A stretch of DNA of 64,000 nucleotides from Bacillota bacterium (GTDB lineage: Bacteria > Bacillota > Clostridia > Acetivibrionales > DTU013). The translations under genes were made by a program, and so were the position numbers. This document shows, in pieces, positions 1 through 8,116 of the stretch (position 1 is the stretch's first letter; every line of letters starts with the position of its first letter). Where the stretch lies: the NCBI GenBank assembly GCA_023418915.1, contig JAEZYU010000061.1:190725-254724 (forward strand), written 5' to 3'. A model generated the notes under the pieces. That model was not told where the DNA came from. It saw nothing but the letters and a program-made list of their open reading frames with translations, and searched no databases.

Positions 1-1220
1 ACCTTTTGACCGCTTTCATCGGCATATGCTGCCAGCGTAATGACACCATCTTCCGTCACGATTTCCCTGGAGATTATGTTGTTCTTGCCGTCAGAGACAG
101 TCCTCATTGTCAGCAAGATTCTCTCACTGTCCGCTTCTGTGGAGCTGCTCAACTGATCCCTCAGGTCTTCTATCTCTGTCTGCATCCGTTCGATAATAGC
201 TGCCTTGTCCTCTTGCTTGTCAGGCAATACCATCGGCATTGGCAGATTTGCCAGTCCGCCTCCCCGTGTATAGTAATAGATCCTCTCAAGCAATTGCTTA
301 TCCTTTTTAAGCTCTGAAAGGACTTTATCAGCTATCCCATAAAGATCCTTTCCCGATAGTTTTATTTCCACGATCCTACAATTTTCGACCTCCATGGCCA
401 TCCTTGCGTTACCGTTTTTCCATGTATAAAGCGATACTGCTCCATCAGCTCCGGTCACAGTAACGCTATCCGATGGTATTTCATCATACACAAGCTTGCT
501 GTACTTGCTGACTGCCTTGTCCAGCAGCTTTGTATCCGCATCCAGCTCCTTCTTAAGCTGTTCAATGGTCTGTGCATCAAAACTGCTCTGGTCTGCAATT
601 TCCGCACCAGTAAAATCAGATATGACTTCCGGTATTTCATCTTTTTTAACAGTAAAGGTCCTGCCATATATGACAGGTATGCCAAGACCCAATGTATTTT
701 TATCCTGGTAGGCAATTGCATCGACCAGGACATTATCCATATATTTAAGACACGCATAGCTTGTAGATTTACTGCTGCTGTAATCTATCTGGGTCTGAAG
801 AGTGAAGTCCTGAAGCTTGGCGACAGACATATCCCCAAAACCGCCAAATCCATTCAGTCTCACCTCTATATCCTTGCTGAAGGGCTTTAGCTCAGTATTC
901 TTTATTGCTTCCTTGTACAGCTGATTGAATGAAACAACTTTATTTCTCGATTCAAGATAACCAAAATAGGTTTTGTCCGGCATTATCTTCCACATATTTG
1001 CATATGCCAAAGAACCTGCAAGGACAACCGCAGCAACAGCAGCCACGATCGTTATCAGCCGTTTCCGGCTCTTTAAGCCTCCTCTGACGGCTGTTGGAGC
1101 CGCATCATTAGAAACCACCGGATTGGCTGTCGCAGCACCCTTCTGATCAATTCCCATCCCGCATTTATCGCAGAATTTCGCACTTTCCGGTACTTGATTA
1201 CCGCATTTTGAACAATACAT
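1..1220 (-). CDS. Zinc-ribbon, single-pass membrane protein (C-terminus outside window)
   Basis: The N-terminus is a classic zinc ribbon (Cys3, Cys6, Cys17, Cys20 in two CxxCG knuckles). A short Ala/Thr/Pro linker and one hydrophobic helix at about residues 54-74 follow, preceded by a basic KSRKR stretch, so the ribbon should be cytoplasmic and the rest outside. The remaining ~330 visible residues form a large extracytoplasmic domain with no recognised motif; the last part is predicted coiled coil (KQEDKAAIIERMQTEIEDLR). The reading frame stays open to base 1, so the stop lies outside the window. The start is the ATG at 1220, preceded by AGGAGGTC. Similar architectures are common in Clostridia but have no known function. 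Confidence 0.8.
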   Translation of the reverse strand, partial: MYCSKCGNQVPESAKFCDKCGMGIDQKGAATANPVVSNDAAPTAVRGGLKSRKRLITIVAAVAAVVLAGSLAYANMWKIMPDKTYFGYLESRNKVVSFNQLYKEAIKNTELKPFSKDIEVRLNGFGGFGDMSVAKLQDFTLQTQIDYSSSKSTSYACLKYMDNVLVDAIAYQDKNTLGLGIPVIYGRTFTVKKDEIPEVISDFTGAEIADQSSFDAQTIEQLKKELDADTKLLDKAVSKYSKLVYDEIPSDSVTVTGADGAVSLYTWKNGNARMAMEVENCRIVEIKLSGKDLYGIADKVLSELKKDKQLLERIYYYTRGGGLANLPMPMVLPDKQEDKAAIIERMQTEIEDLRDQLSSSTEADSERILLTMRTVSDGKNNIISREIVTEDGVITLAAYADESGQK

Positions 1221-1303
1221 AGCAGACCTCCTTGAATGAATAACGTTCGATTCCACGGCTATATACGCCGTCTATAACATGCAGACAACTCATTTACTGT
1301 CAA

Positions 1304-1327
1304 AATCCGCCGGAATGCCGGCGGATT
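1304..1327 (-). terminator. Hairpin terminator after the small Cys-rich gene
   Basis: A perfect 10-bp GC-rich stem (AATCCGCCGG / CCGGCGGATT) with a 4-nt loop is followed on the minus strand by a short ATTTTG run. It sits 100 bp downstream of the 64-residue gene. The U tract is short, so termination may be weak. Confidence 0.55.
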
Positions 1328-1428
1328 CAAATCATGAGATAATACACATTATAGCAAATCGTCAGTTACTATCCAAGTAAGTTTATGTCAACTTATTAGT
1401 ATATTCGACAATTTCAGATATGTTCAAA

Positions 1429-1623
1429 TTAGTCTAGATTCAGTTCCGAAACGATGCTGTCAAGATGATTCCTTGAACAACCGCTTCCGTTCCAGTAAAT
1501 ACAGTCGCTGCAGGATACTTCACCGGAATGGTTTACATTGCCCGAAGATTTTTTGCAGCTCAGATGTCTGCATGAGCGTGCTATTGTAGAAAGGTTATCC
1601 TCATTGTAATCATAAATATCCAT
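1429..1623 (-). CDS. Small cysteine-rich hypothetical protein (64 aa)
   Basis: A 64-residue protein with five cysteines (Cys18, 23, 38, 41, 49) and several His; the central CSDC pair and the flanking Cys/His suggest a small metal-binding or Fe-S-like fold, but no family is recognised. The start is supported by GGAGGG six bases before ATG. It is followed by its own hairpin, so it is probably a monocistronic unit. No signal peptide or membrane segment is seen. The function is unknown. Confidence 0.6.
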   Translation of the reverse strand: MDIYDYNEDNLSTIARSCRHLSCKKSSGNVNHSGEVSCSDCIYWNGSGCSRNHLDSIVSELNLD

Positions 1624-1830
1624 TTCATCCCTCCGGAATAAGTATCGATTCTTCCTCTGTCCATAAAGGAAAAACCTCTTGCGTTTGCATTCAGATACAA
1701 TAAAAAACTATAAAAAAACCGCTATATGCTGCAGAATGTATTATTAGCAATTCACCTGCGCGATATACCGATTTTCTTTATGCTGTATAAAGATATCAGC
1801 GTCTATAACGACTCGTTCGTTTGCGGATGC

Positions 1831-4425
1831 CTACAGCTTGACAAGATTTGCAAATGCTGCCATAAGCCTCTTCATTCCATTATGTCTGAATTCAATTTCC
1901 AGCACCTGGTCACCCTTGTCAAGTATGACAGCAGATATCTTTCCGACTCCGAACTTTTTATGGACTACCTGATCACCGACCTTGAAATCTGAAGCGGAAG
2001 CCTTGCCCGCACTCGCAGATAAGCCCGCTGCGCCGCCGCCGGAGCCTGATTTGCTTTTATCATTTCCTGCGCCGCTGCCGGAGCCTGTCCCCTTTTTTGC
2101 TCCAAATCCGCCTTGTACAGCAAACTTATCCGGCCCGCTGTTATAGCCTCCAAACATACCACGATCAGAGGCGCCGGCTGCCATATTGCCGTTCCGCCCG
2201 AGGGGGTTCATGTAACCGGCTGCAGCCTTTTCCTTCCTGATTTGTTTGGTAACAAGCTCTTCCGGTATCTCCTTCATGAACCTGGAACACCTGTTATACG
2301 TTGACTTGCCGAAAAGCATCCTGCTGTGGGTACTGGTAAGGTACAGCTTTTCCCTTGCCCGTGTAATGCCAACATAGCAGAGCCTTCTCTCCTCCTCCAG
2401 CTCAGCCTCGCTGTCCATCGAACGCATACCCGGGAATACCCCTTCCTCAAATCCGGGTATGAATACGACCGGAAATTCAAGTCCCTTGGCACTGTGCAGT
2501 GTCATCATCACCACATGGTCGTTATCTCCGTCCAGATTGTCTATATCTGACACAAGAGATACATTGGCCAGATATGCCTCAAGTCCTTTCTCCTCGCTTT
2601 GGGATTCAAACTCGATAGCTCCTGATATAAGTTCCTGTATGTTTTCGATGCGGGTCTTTGCCTCATCGGTTTCTTCGGCCTTTAGCTCGCCCAGTATACC
2701 TGATTTATTTATAACGGCGTCTATGAGCTCATGCACGCTCATACTTTCTGAGAGAGCTCTGAAGCTGCCTATCATATCAGCAAATTCCATGAGCTTTGAA
2801 GCGGGACGCTTCAGCTCCGGTATCTCCGATGCAGATGAAATGATGGTAAATATACTGCAGCTTCTGCCCACTGCAATACCTTCTGCAGTATCCAGCGTCG
2901 TGTTGCCGACCCCTCTTTTTGGCACGTTTATTATCCTTTTTAGTGCAACATCATCTGATGGATTCTGTATCAGCCGCAGGTATGCGATGATATCCTTTAT
3001 TTCCTTCCTGTCATAAAACTTGAGGCCTCCGAATATGCGATACGGGATACCGGCCTTCATAAAAGCTTCTTCAAGCGAGCGTGACTGCGCATTGATCCTG
3101 TAAAGAAGGGCAAAGTCCTTGTTTTTCCTGCCCTCTTCATTGACAAGCCTTTCTATCTCCCTTGTTATGTAGTTGGCTTCATCCCGTTCGTTATCCGCTT
3201 CAAAATACTGTATTGCATCGCCATTGTCATTCTCAGTCCAGAGCTTTTTGCTCTTTCTTCCGAAATTGTTCTTTATGACATTGTTGGCGGCATCTAATAT
3301 AACCTTGGTAGAACGGTAATTCTGCTCAAGCTTTATTACCTTCGCATCCCTGAATTCTTTTTCAAAGTCGAGGATGTTCCTGATATCCGCCCCTCTCCAT
3401 CTGTAAATGCACTGGTCATCATCGCCCACCACGCATAAATTCCTGAAATGCTTTGAAAGCAGACTTACCAGCGTATATTGTGCGATGTTTGTATCCTGAT
3501 ACTCATCCACCAGTATATACCTGAATTTGCGTTGATAATATTCCATAACGTCCGGATAGTCTAAAAACAGCTTTATAGTAAGCAATATAATGTCATCGAA
3601 ATCCAACGCATTGTTGTTTCTCAGCTTTCGCTGGTACAGCTCATAGATGCGGGCGATCTTGCTCAGCCTGAAATCCGCTCCCGCTTCCTTTGTGTACTCC
3701 GGCGGTTCCTTCAGCTCATCCTTTGCCCTGCCTATCTTAGAGAGCACTTCTCGTACCGGGAAATTTTTCTCATTAAGGTTTAACTCCTTTATACTGTCCT
3801 TTATCAATGTCTGCTGGTCAGAAGTGTCAAATATTACAAAGCTTCTGCTGTAGCCAAGTTTTTCTATATCACGTCGTAATATCCTGACACATGCGGCATG
3901 GAAGGTACTGACCCAGATATCCCTGACATCTTCGCCCAATATGCTGCCCAATCTCTCCTTCATCTCTCTCGCTGCTTTATTTGTAAAAGTTATCGCCAGA
4001 ACCGAGGCTGGGTGGACCGGGTTTTCCCGTATATTTTTGGTAAGCCTGTCTTTTTCTTCGTCTGCTATGATGCTGCTGTATTCTGTTTTGCTTTTATGGT
4101 CAGCCGAAGCTATGTCGCTTTTTTCCACATTCATCTTTCCGGATCTAATAGAACGCTGCAAAGCATTACGCATGAGCTCAATATCGTTTACAGTCAGATT
4201 TTGAGGCTCCTTTTCTGAATGGTATGCATTCCCGTACTTTATCATATATGCGATCCTGTTGACTAATACAGAAGTCTTTCCCGAGCCGGCGCCTGCAAGC
4301 ACCAAAAGCGGCCCGTTTATTTGGAAAACAGCCTGCTTCTGCTGTGGGTTCAGTCTGCCGTACTCCTTCTCAAGCAGTTTTTTTCTCAATAGTATAAAAT
4401 CCTGTCTGTCCTTATCCGTTATCAT
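1831..4425 (-). CDS. pcrA: ATP-dependent DNA helicase PcrA/UvrD family
   Basis: A superfamily 1A 3'-5' helicase acting in nucleotide excision repair, rolling-circle replication and removal of RecA filaments. Visible motifs: Q-motif LNPQQKQAV, Walker A AGAGSGKT (residues 44-51), Ia AITFTNKAAREM (~144-155), Walker B VDEYQDTN, QNYRST, and late motifs TLHSAKGLEFPVVF and YVGITRAREKLYLT. A Gly/Ser/Ala-rich linker leads to a C-terminal Tudor-like RNA-polymerase-binding module (VGDQVVHKKFGVGKI). It has 864 residues against about 720-750 for Bacillus PcrA. The excess comes from a ~75-residue charged insertion between motifs I and Ia (about 65-138) plus the long linker. The start ATG is preceded by AAGGTG at 8 bp. 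Confidence 0.95.
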   Translation of the reverse strand: MITDKDRQDFILLRKKLLEKEYGRLNPQQKQAVFQINGPLLVLAGAGSGKTSVLVNRIAYMIKYGNAYHSEKEPQNLTVNDIELMRNALQRSIRSGKMNVEKSDIASADHKSKTEYSSIIADEEKDRLTKNIRENPVHPASVLAITFTNKAAREMKERLGSILGEDVRDIWVSTFHAACVRILRRDIEKLGYSRSFVIFDTSDQQTLIKDSIKELNLNEKNFPVREVLSKIGRAKDELKEPPEYTKEAGADFRLSKIARIYELYQRKLRNNNALDFDDIILLTIKLFLDYPDVMEYYQRKFRYILVDEYQDTNIAQYTLVSLLSKHFRNLCVVGDDDQCIYRWRGADIRNILDFEKEFRDAKVIKLEQNYRSTKVILDAANNVIKNNFGRKSKKLWTENDNGDAIQYFEADNERDEANYITREIERLVNEEGRKNKDFALLYRINAQSRSLEEAFMKAGIPYRIFGGLKFYDRKEIKDIIAYLRLIQNPSDDVALKRIINVPKRGVGNTTLDTAEGIAVGRSCSIFTIISSASEIPELKRPASKLMEFADMIGSFRALSESMSVHELIDAVINKSGILGELKAEETDEAKTRIENIQELISGAIEFESQSEEKGLEAYLANVSLVSDIDNLDGDNDHVVMMTLHSAKGLEFPVVFIPGFEEGVFPGMRSMDSEAELEEERRLCYVGITRAREKLYLTSTHSRMLFGKSTYNRCSRFMKEIPEELVTKQIRKEKAAAGYMNPLGRNGNMAAGASDRGMFGGYNSGPDKFAVQGGFGAKKGTGSGSGAGNDKSKSGSGGGAAGLSASAGKASASDFKVGDQVVHKKFGVGKISAVILDKGDQVLEIEFRHNGMKRLMAAFANLVKL

Positions 4426-4577
4426 TTAATATGCACCTTATATTTTTATTTTTTGTCCCTCCTATTATAACCAAGGTTGCGTCGGCATGCAACATAAATC
4501 AAACACATGTTCGCAACAGCTTGATGTATCATACATTCCACCGGCTCTCGGCTTCGGAAATATTATCAGCAATTATT

Positions 4578-4614
4578 AAAAGAGACAATCCCGTGTAGCA
4601 GGACTGTCTCTTTT
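4578..4614 (-). terminator. Rho-independent terminator downstream of zinc-ribbon gene
   Basis: A 10-bp stem AAAAGAGACA / TGTCTCTTTT, extended by three inner pairs after one mismatch, gives a run of U on either strand. It lies 66 bp past the stop of the minus-strand zinc-ribbon gene and separates it from pcrA. Confidence 0.8.
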
Positions 4615-4679
4615 ACCTTTTTGATGTAAGCTTTTAATCTGATCATACTTTGCGTCTGATCAATCTGGCATGTATTTGA

Positions 4680-5309
4680 TCATCCTCCAAAGCCGCCTAT
4701 GGATCCGATTGATTCCCAGACATAGCTGATGAATGCCCAGTTGACAATAGCAAACGCTATCGACAAAGCCAGACCTATCAAACCAAGCACCAGTACGGCT
4801 CTCGCATAGTTCCTGGTGTTCCTGTTGAATGAGCCGCCAAAGCTCCATACCAGTATCATTATAAGTCCGATCACCGGGATACCCTGCAGCAGAATTATTC
4901 CTATAAACTTCCATACAGGTATCGGATTTACCTTCTCAGGCTTCTTTAGGACTGCAGGCTGTTCCATCGGAGGAGCAGGCTGCTGATAGCTCTGAGCAGG
5001 CGGTACCTGCCGTGGTGCTGGCTGCGGTGCAGATTTTGCCTGGACAGGCTGTGGTGTCGGTTGAGGTTCGGGCTTCACCGGTCCGGGCTGAACAGCCGGC
5101 TGCTGATCAGGCATGTCCACAGGAGCGGTTTCGGCAGATGCCGATACGTCTTCCACATCAGTCATTGCATCAACTTCGACAGTATCTGTTGCTGCCGCTG
5201 CTTCCTGTACGGCTGTGTCGGCAGTCTCAGCAGCTTCAGCTTTTGCTCCGCAATTTAAGCAAAACTTTGCGCCTTCAGGCAATTGGCTTCCACAATTCTC
5301 ACAAAACAT
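4680..5309 (-). CDS. Zinc-ribbon membrane protein with Pro/Gln-rich linker
   Basis: The N-terminus is a zinc ribbon (Cys3, Cys6, Cys17, Cys20). A low-complexity acidic Ala/Thr/Val stretch and then a Pro/Gln-rich linker run to about residue 125. Two hydrophobic helices (about 133-160 and 168-195) end the protein with a Gly-rich tail. The cytoplasmic ribbon plus two-helix membrane anchor resembles many uncharacterised clostridial proteins. The domain order matches the start of the first gene in the window (ribbon then membrane), but the rest is unrelated. It is transcribed alone, with a terminator behind it. Start at the ATG preceded by GGGAG. Function unknown. Confidence 0.75.
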   Translation of the reverse strand: MFCENCGSQLPEGAKFCLNCGAKAEAAETADTAVQEAAAATDTVEVDAMTDVEDVSASAETAPVDMPDQQPAVQPGPVKPEPQPTPQPVQAKSAPQPAPRQVPPAQSYQQPAPPMEQPAVLKKPEKVNPIPVWKFIGIILLQGIPVIGLIMILVWSFGGSFNRNTRNYARAVLVLGLIGLALSIAFAIVNWAFISYVWESIGSIGGFGG

Positions 5310-5622
5310 AATTTTGCTCCCTTCTCAATTAAAATGGGGATATGAGCTGCGCTCGAATGTGTTTAGTAATTTAAGGATATTATATAATATTTTTCTTCGT
5401 TAATCAATGTACACAGAAGCAACTTCCTGTATCGAAAAATCCGGACAGATGGCATCCGCTAATATAATGCCTCGTTACAGCAGTTGGTGAAAGGCATGGA
5501 CTATTAGGACACCGCTAATATGGCATCATACACATGGCAACTGCTGAAAAGACTTCCGCTGCCATTACGTCTGTTAATAAGAAAGGACCGGAAGTACCGG
5601 TCCTGTTCTGTTACTGTTGGGG
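5310..5622. other. Intergenic region without a recognisable gene
   Basis: This stretch holds the AT-rich promoter side of the zinc-ribbon gene and the terminator of the glutaredoxin gene. It also has a spaced inverted repeat CAGCAGTTG (5478-5486) / CAACTGCTG (5538-5546) and two imperfect copies of CCGCTAATAT. I see no ORF worth calling. Confidence 0.5.
5584..5604 (-). terminator. Rho-independent terminator of the glutaredoxin gene
   Basis: A perfect 8-bp stem AGGACCGG / CCGGTCCT with a 5-nt loop, followed on the minus strand by TTTCTTATT. It lies 19 bp beyond the stop codon of the glutaredoxin gene. Confidence 0.8.
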
Positions 5623-5850
5623 TTAACGTATCAGGCTGTCGATGGCGCCCTGGTCGAAACCAACTATAATATTTCCGTCTATATCCAATACAGGAACGCC
5701 TCTCTGCCCCGACTTCTGTATCATCTCGACTGCCGCATTTCTGTCCTTTGAGACATCCACATCCTCAAATTGGACATTGTGTGATTTGAGATAATTTTTC
5801 GCAACAGTGCACCACGGACATGTAGGTGTTGAATAAACCTTTACTGACAT
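5623..5850 (-). CDS. Glutaredoxin-like protein (YruB/NrdH type)
   Basis: A 75-residue thioredoxin-fold protein with the redox motif CPWC (residues 11-14), the cis-proline segment GVPVLDID and a C-terminal GFD. This is the layout of the short YruB-family glutaredoxins that reduce disulfides in the cytoplasm, often paired with a thioredoxin-reductase-like partner. It diverges from ccdA and the TlpA-like gene across a shared regulatory region with two CsoR-type palindromes, so the three genes probably form one thiol-redox module. GAGGAGGTAGCTT precedes the ATG. The full family length is present. Confidence 0.9.
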   Translation of the reverse strand: MSVKVYSTPTCPWCTVAKNYLKSHNVQFEDVDVSKDRNAAVEMIQKSGQRGVPVLDIDGNIIVGFDQGAIDSLIR

Positions 5851-5973
5851 AAGCTACCTCCTCGAATCATAAATTTTATTAAATCATTCTAACAATCATA
5901 TCTGTTCGCAAATGCTATCCTGCTCAGAACGAATGCATCGCCCTTTACATATTGTTTGCGCACGGTTATTAAT

Positions 5974-5996
5974 TATATACCCCCCGTGGGTATATA
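5974..5996. promoter_or_regulatory. CsoR-type operator O1
   Basis: A perfect palindrome, TATATACCC, 5-nt spacer CCCGT, GGGTATATA. ACCC...GGGT dyads flanked by TATA are characteristic of CsoR/CstR-family operators. It overlaps a possible minus-strand -10 (TATATA, with TTGTTA 18 bp upstream) that would drive the glutaredoxin gene. The regulator assignment is inferred from the site type and the neighbouring CsoR-family gene. Confidence 0.7.
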
Positions 5997-6080
5997 ATAA
6001 CAAAATCTTTTTAGAATAACAAGAAAATAAAATAAACATGCTTTACTTGATGGTATATGTTTCCTATATGCATCTTTAGA

Positions 6081-6109
6081 TTGACCACAGAAAAAAATAT
6101 TGTTAAAAT
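6081..6109 (+). promoter_or_regulatory. SigA-type promoter for ccdA-tlpA
   Basis: TTGACC (6081-6086), a 17-bp spacer and TAAAAT (6104-6109), close to consensus. The -10 abuts operator O2, so bound repressor would block RNA polymerase. The ccdA start lies about 100 bp downstream. Confidence 0.7.
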
Positions 6110-6127
6110 ATACCCCACACGGGTATA
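6109..6127. promoter_or_regulatory. CsoR-type operator O2
   Basis: A perfect palindrome, TATACCC, 5-nt spacer CACAC, GGGTATA, with the same core and spacing as O1, 113 bp away. It covers the end of the -10 and the expected transcription start of ccdA. Confidence 0.7.
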
Positions 6128-6211
6128 CATTAAGGTAGAACGCCGCAGACTTTGACTAAGTATCAAGGGCTGTTCGCAACACTTGAATATTTGGCAGAAA
6201 GGGGCATTAAA

Positions 6212-6892
6212 TTGATACCATATGTTCTGACATTTGCAGAAGGCATACTTACATTTATATCTCCATGCATTCTTCCAATGCTGCCTGTCTATTTTCTTTA
6301 CCTTGCAGGAACCCCGGACGGGCATGACAGTACAGCTGCATCGGCCAAAAACCGTCTGATCGTCAACTCACTGGGATTCGTGACCGGCTTTTCTCTGGTA
6401 TTCGTTTCATTCGGCGCTGCTGCATCTGCAATGGGTACACTGCTTCAAAGCAACAGAGCGCTGCTTCAAATGATCAGCGGTGCAATAATGGTTTTCTTCG
6501 GGCTCAACTTTGCAGGAGTTTTAAAGTTGAAGTTTCTGAACAGTGAAAAACGGTTCCATATAAAGATTGATAATATGCGATTTTTCGGAGCTATATTGTT
6601 TGGTATTGTATTCGGCTTCGGCTGGTCCCCCTGCCTCGGCACATTCCTTGGATCGGCGCTGGCGCTGGCCGGAAACTCGGATACTGTTTCGGAAGGGATG
6701 CTCATGCTGCTGGTCTACTCGGTCGGGCTTGCAGTGCCGTTCGTTGTTTCGGCTGCAATATTCGAAAATGTGAAAGGGCTGTTTGTGTGGTTTAAAAAGA
6801 ACAGCAGGATCATCAGCATCATATCCGGCATACTGCTGATCGTTGCCGGTGTACTGTTTTTAGGCAACGGTTTGATTTCTGCTCTATCATAG
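6212..6892 (+). CDS. ccdA: CcdA-type thiol-disulfide membrane transporter
   Basis: A CcdA/DsbD-beta family inner-membrane protein that passes electrons from cytoplasmic thioredoxin to extracytoplasmic thioredoxin-like proteins. I place the start at TTG 6212, seven bases after AAAGGGG, giving 226 residues; an upstream ATG at 6152 has no such signal. It has about six transmembrane helices and two redox half-sites, SPCILP near residue 19 and SPCLGT in the fourth helix, each with the family proline. It lies 10 bp upstream of a TlpA-like partner, so the two are probably one operon under the O2 operator. Confidence 0.9.
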   Translation: MIPYVLTFAEGILTFISPCILPMLPVYFLYLAGTPDGHDSTAASAKNRLIVNSLGFVTGFSLVFVSFGAAASAMGTLLQSNRALLQMISGAIMVFFGLNFAGVLKLKFLNSEKRFHIKIDNMRFFGAILFGIVFGFGWSPCLGTFLGSALALAGNSDTVSEGMLMLLVYSVGLAVPFVVSAAIFENVKGLFVWFKKNSRIISIISGILLIVAGVLFLGNGLISALS

Positions 6893-6902
6893 GGAGGGTT
6901 TT

Positions 6903-7634
6903 ATGAAGAAATACACAACTCTAGTAATATGGATAGTAGTATTTGCTGCAATACTTACAACAGCATATGTCATATATGATAAATATAGTGATCAGTTAGT
7001 TATACAGCCTCCTCAGCTTGGTTCTCAAGCACCTAACCGGTCAGACAGCAATACTGGTTCGAATAACAACTCAGGCAGCAGCGAACAGAATAGCAGTCCG
7101 GAAAGCGACGCCGGAAAGAATAGCGGCCCGGGAGACGGAGTTAAGAAGGAACAAGAGACGGAAAATGATACTTCGGATCAGCAGGATACATCTGATGATG
7201 ATAAAATAATGGCGCCCGATTTTACTCTGAAGGATCTCGAGGGCAATGATGTCAGTCTTTCGGATTATCAGGGAAAAATAGTTATATTAAATTTCTGGGC
7301 AGTTTGGTGTAAATACTGTGTTGAAGAAATGCCCGACTTCAATGAGCTGAACAAGGAACTTGAGCAAGCGGGAGATGCCGTCATACTCGCTGTGAATGTT
7401 CAAGAGCCGTATGATACAATAAATAAATTTTTAACTGAAAGCGATATAGACCTCAAGGTACTGATGGACGAAGATGGGTATGTGGCAGGCGCTATGTATG
7501 GTGTCGACGGCTATCCGACCACGTTTATCATAAATGATGACGGCTCATTGTACACCTATATTCCGGGAAAAACCGACATCAAGACTCTGCGTACGGTACT
7601 GGACATGGCAAGAAATAATGAACCGCTGAGATGA
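6903..7634 (+). CDS. Membrane-anchored TlpA/ResA-like thioredoxin
   Basis: A single N-terminal hydrophobic helix (about 7-27) without a lipobox anchors the protein outside the cell. A Ser/Asn/Glu-rich spacer (about 40-100) links it to a TlpA-family thioredoxin domain. This domain has APDFTLKDLEG, the redox centre WCKYC (Cys136, Cys139) and the cis-proline GYPTTF. Such proteins reduce disulfides on extracytoplasmic clients and are recharged by CcdA, encoded just upstream. GGGAGGG precedes the ATG. The client is unknown: no cytochrome c gene is visible, so it may serve peroxide or sulfur detoxification instead. Confidence 0.9.
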   Translation: MKKYTTLVIWIVVFAAILTTAYVIYDKYSDQLVIQPPQLGSQAPNRSDSNTGSNNNSGSSEQNSSPESDAGKNSGPGDGVKKEQETENDTSDQQDTSDDDKIMAPDFTLKDLEGNDVSLSDYQGKIVILNFWAVWCKYCVEEMPDFNELNKELEQAGDAVILAVNVQEPYDTINKFLTESDIDLKVLMDEDGYVAGAMYGVDGYPTTFIINDDGSLYTYIPGKTDIKTLRTVLDMARNNEPLR

Positions 7635-7701
7635 TCATTCATTAGCCTTGCTTTATTATCTGATGTTTGCAATATGATACAGATTCGCAGGCCGCTGACA
7701 C

Positions 7702-7992
7702 TCATCCGCGGTCTGTGAATTTGATAAAGCTCTGCATCGCTTTTGACAGATTTTCCACAGCCTGCTTCTTATCATCAGAGCTTGCCGCATTTTCAATACA
7801 GGTCATGGAATATTTCTCAAGTATAAGGCTTCCTGCCTTGTTGACCGCAGCCCTTACAGCTGCGACCTGTGTCAGTATCTCGAAACAGCTCTTGTCGCCC
7901 TCGATCATCCGCTGGATGCCCTTTATCTGGCCTTCTATACGTTTGAAGCGCTTTAGTATGTCGCTTTTTGAGTCGCCCGGTTTTTCACTCAT
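7702..7992 (-). CDS. CsoR/RcnR-family repressor, probably CstR-like sulfur sensor
   Basis: A 96-residue all-helical DUF156 repressor. The family motif RFKRIEGQIKGIQRMIE is present near the N-terminus. At the positions used by copper-sensing CsoR (Cys36, His61, Cys65 in Mycobacterium), this protein has Cys36, Tyr61 and Cys65. The metal-ligand histidine is therefore missing, and Tyr35 is Ser. Loss of the His with retention of both Cys is the pattern of CstR, which senses per/polysulfides by crosslinking. It lies convergent with the ccdA-tlpA operon. GGAGG precedes the ATG by 9 bp. The sensing role is inference. Confidence 0.85.
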   Translation of the reverse strand: MSEKPGDSKSDILKRFKRIEGQIKGIQRMIEGDKSCFEILTQVAAVRAAVNKAGSLILEKYSMTCIENAASSDDKKQAVENLSKAMQSFIKFTDRG

Positions 7993-8050
7993 TATGTACT
8001 ACCTCCGATAAATAACCTGTGTTTTACTTCCGATACATCATCTGTCAATA

Positions 8051-8079
8051 AGTATACGACATATGGCAGATTCATACAA
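8051..8079 (-). promoter_or_regulatory. Promoter of the CsoR-family gene
   Basis: On the minus strand TTGTAT (8074-8079), 17-bp spacer, TATACT (8051-8056). No ACCC...GGGT palindrome is near it, so the repressor gene does not appear to share the O1/O2 control. Confidence 0.5.
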
Positions 8080-8116
8080 GCAAGCACACAATGGATCACT
8101 CAGCCATCCTGTCAGA

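Noticed and set aside
1240..1262. GTTCGATTCC, like a tRNA T-loop
   Set aside because: No 5-bp T-stem, acceptor or anticodon arm can be formed around it.
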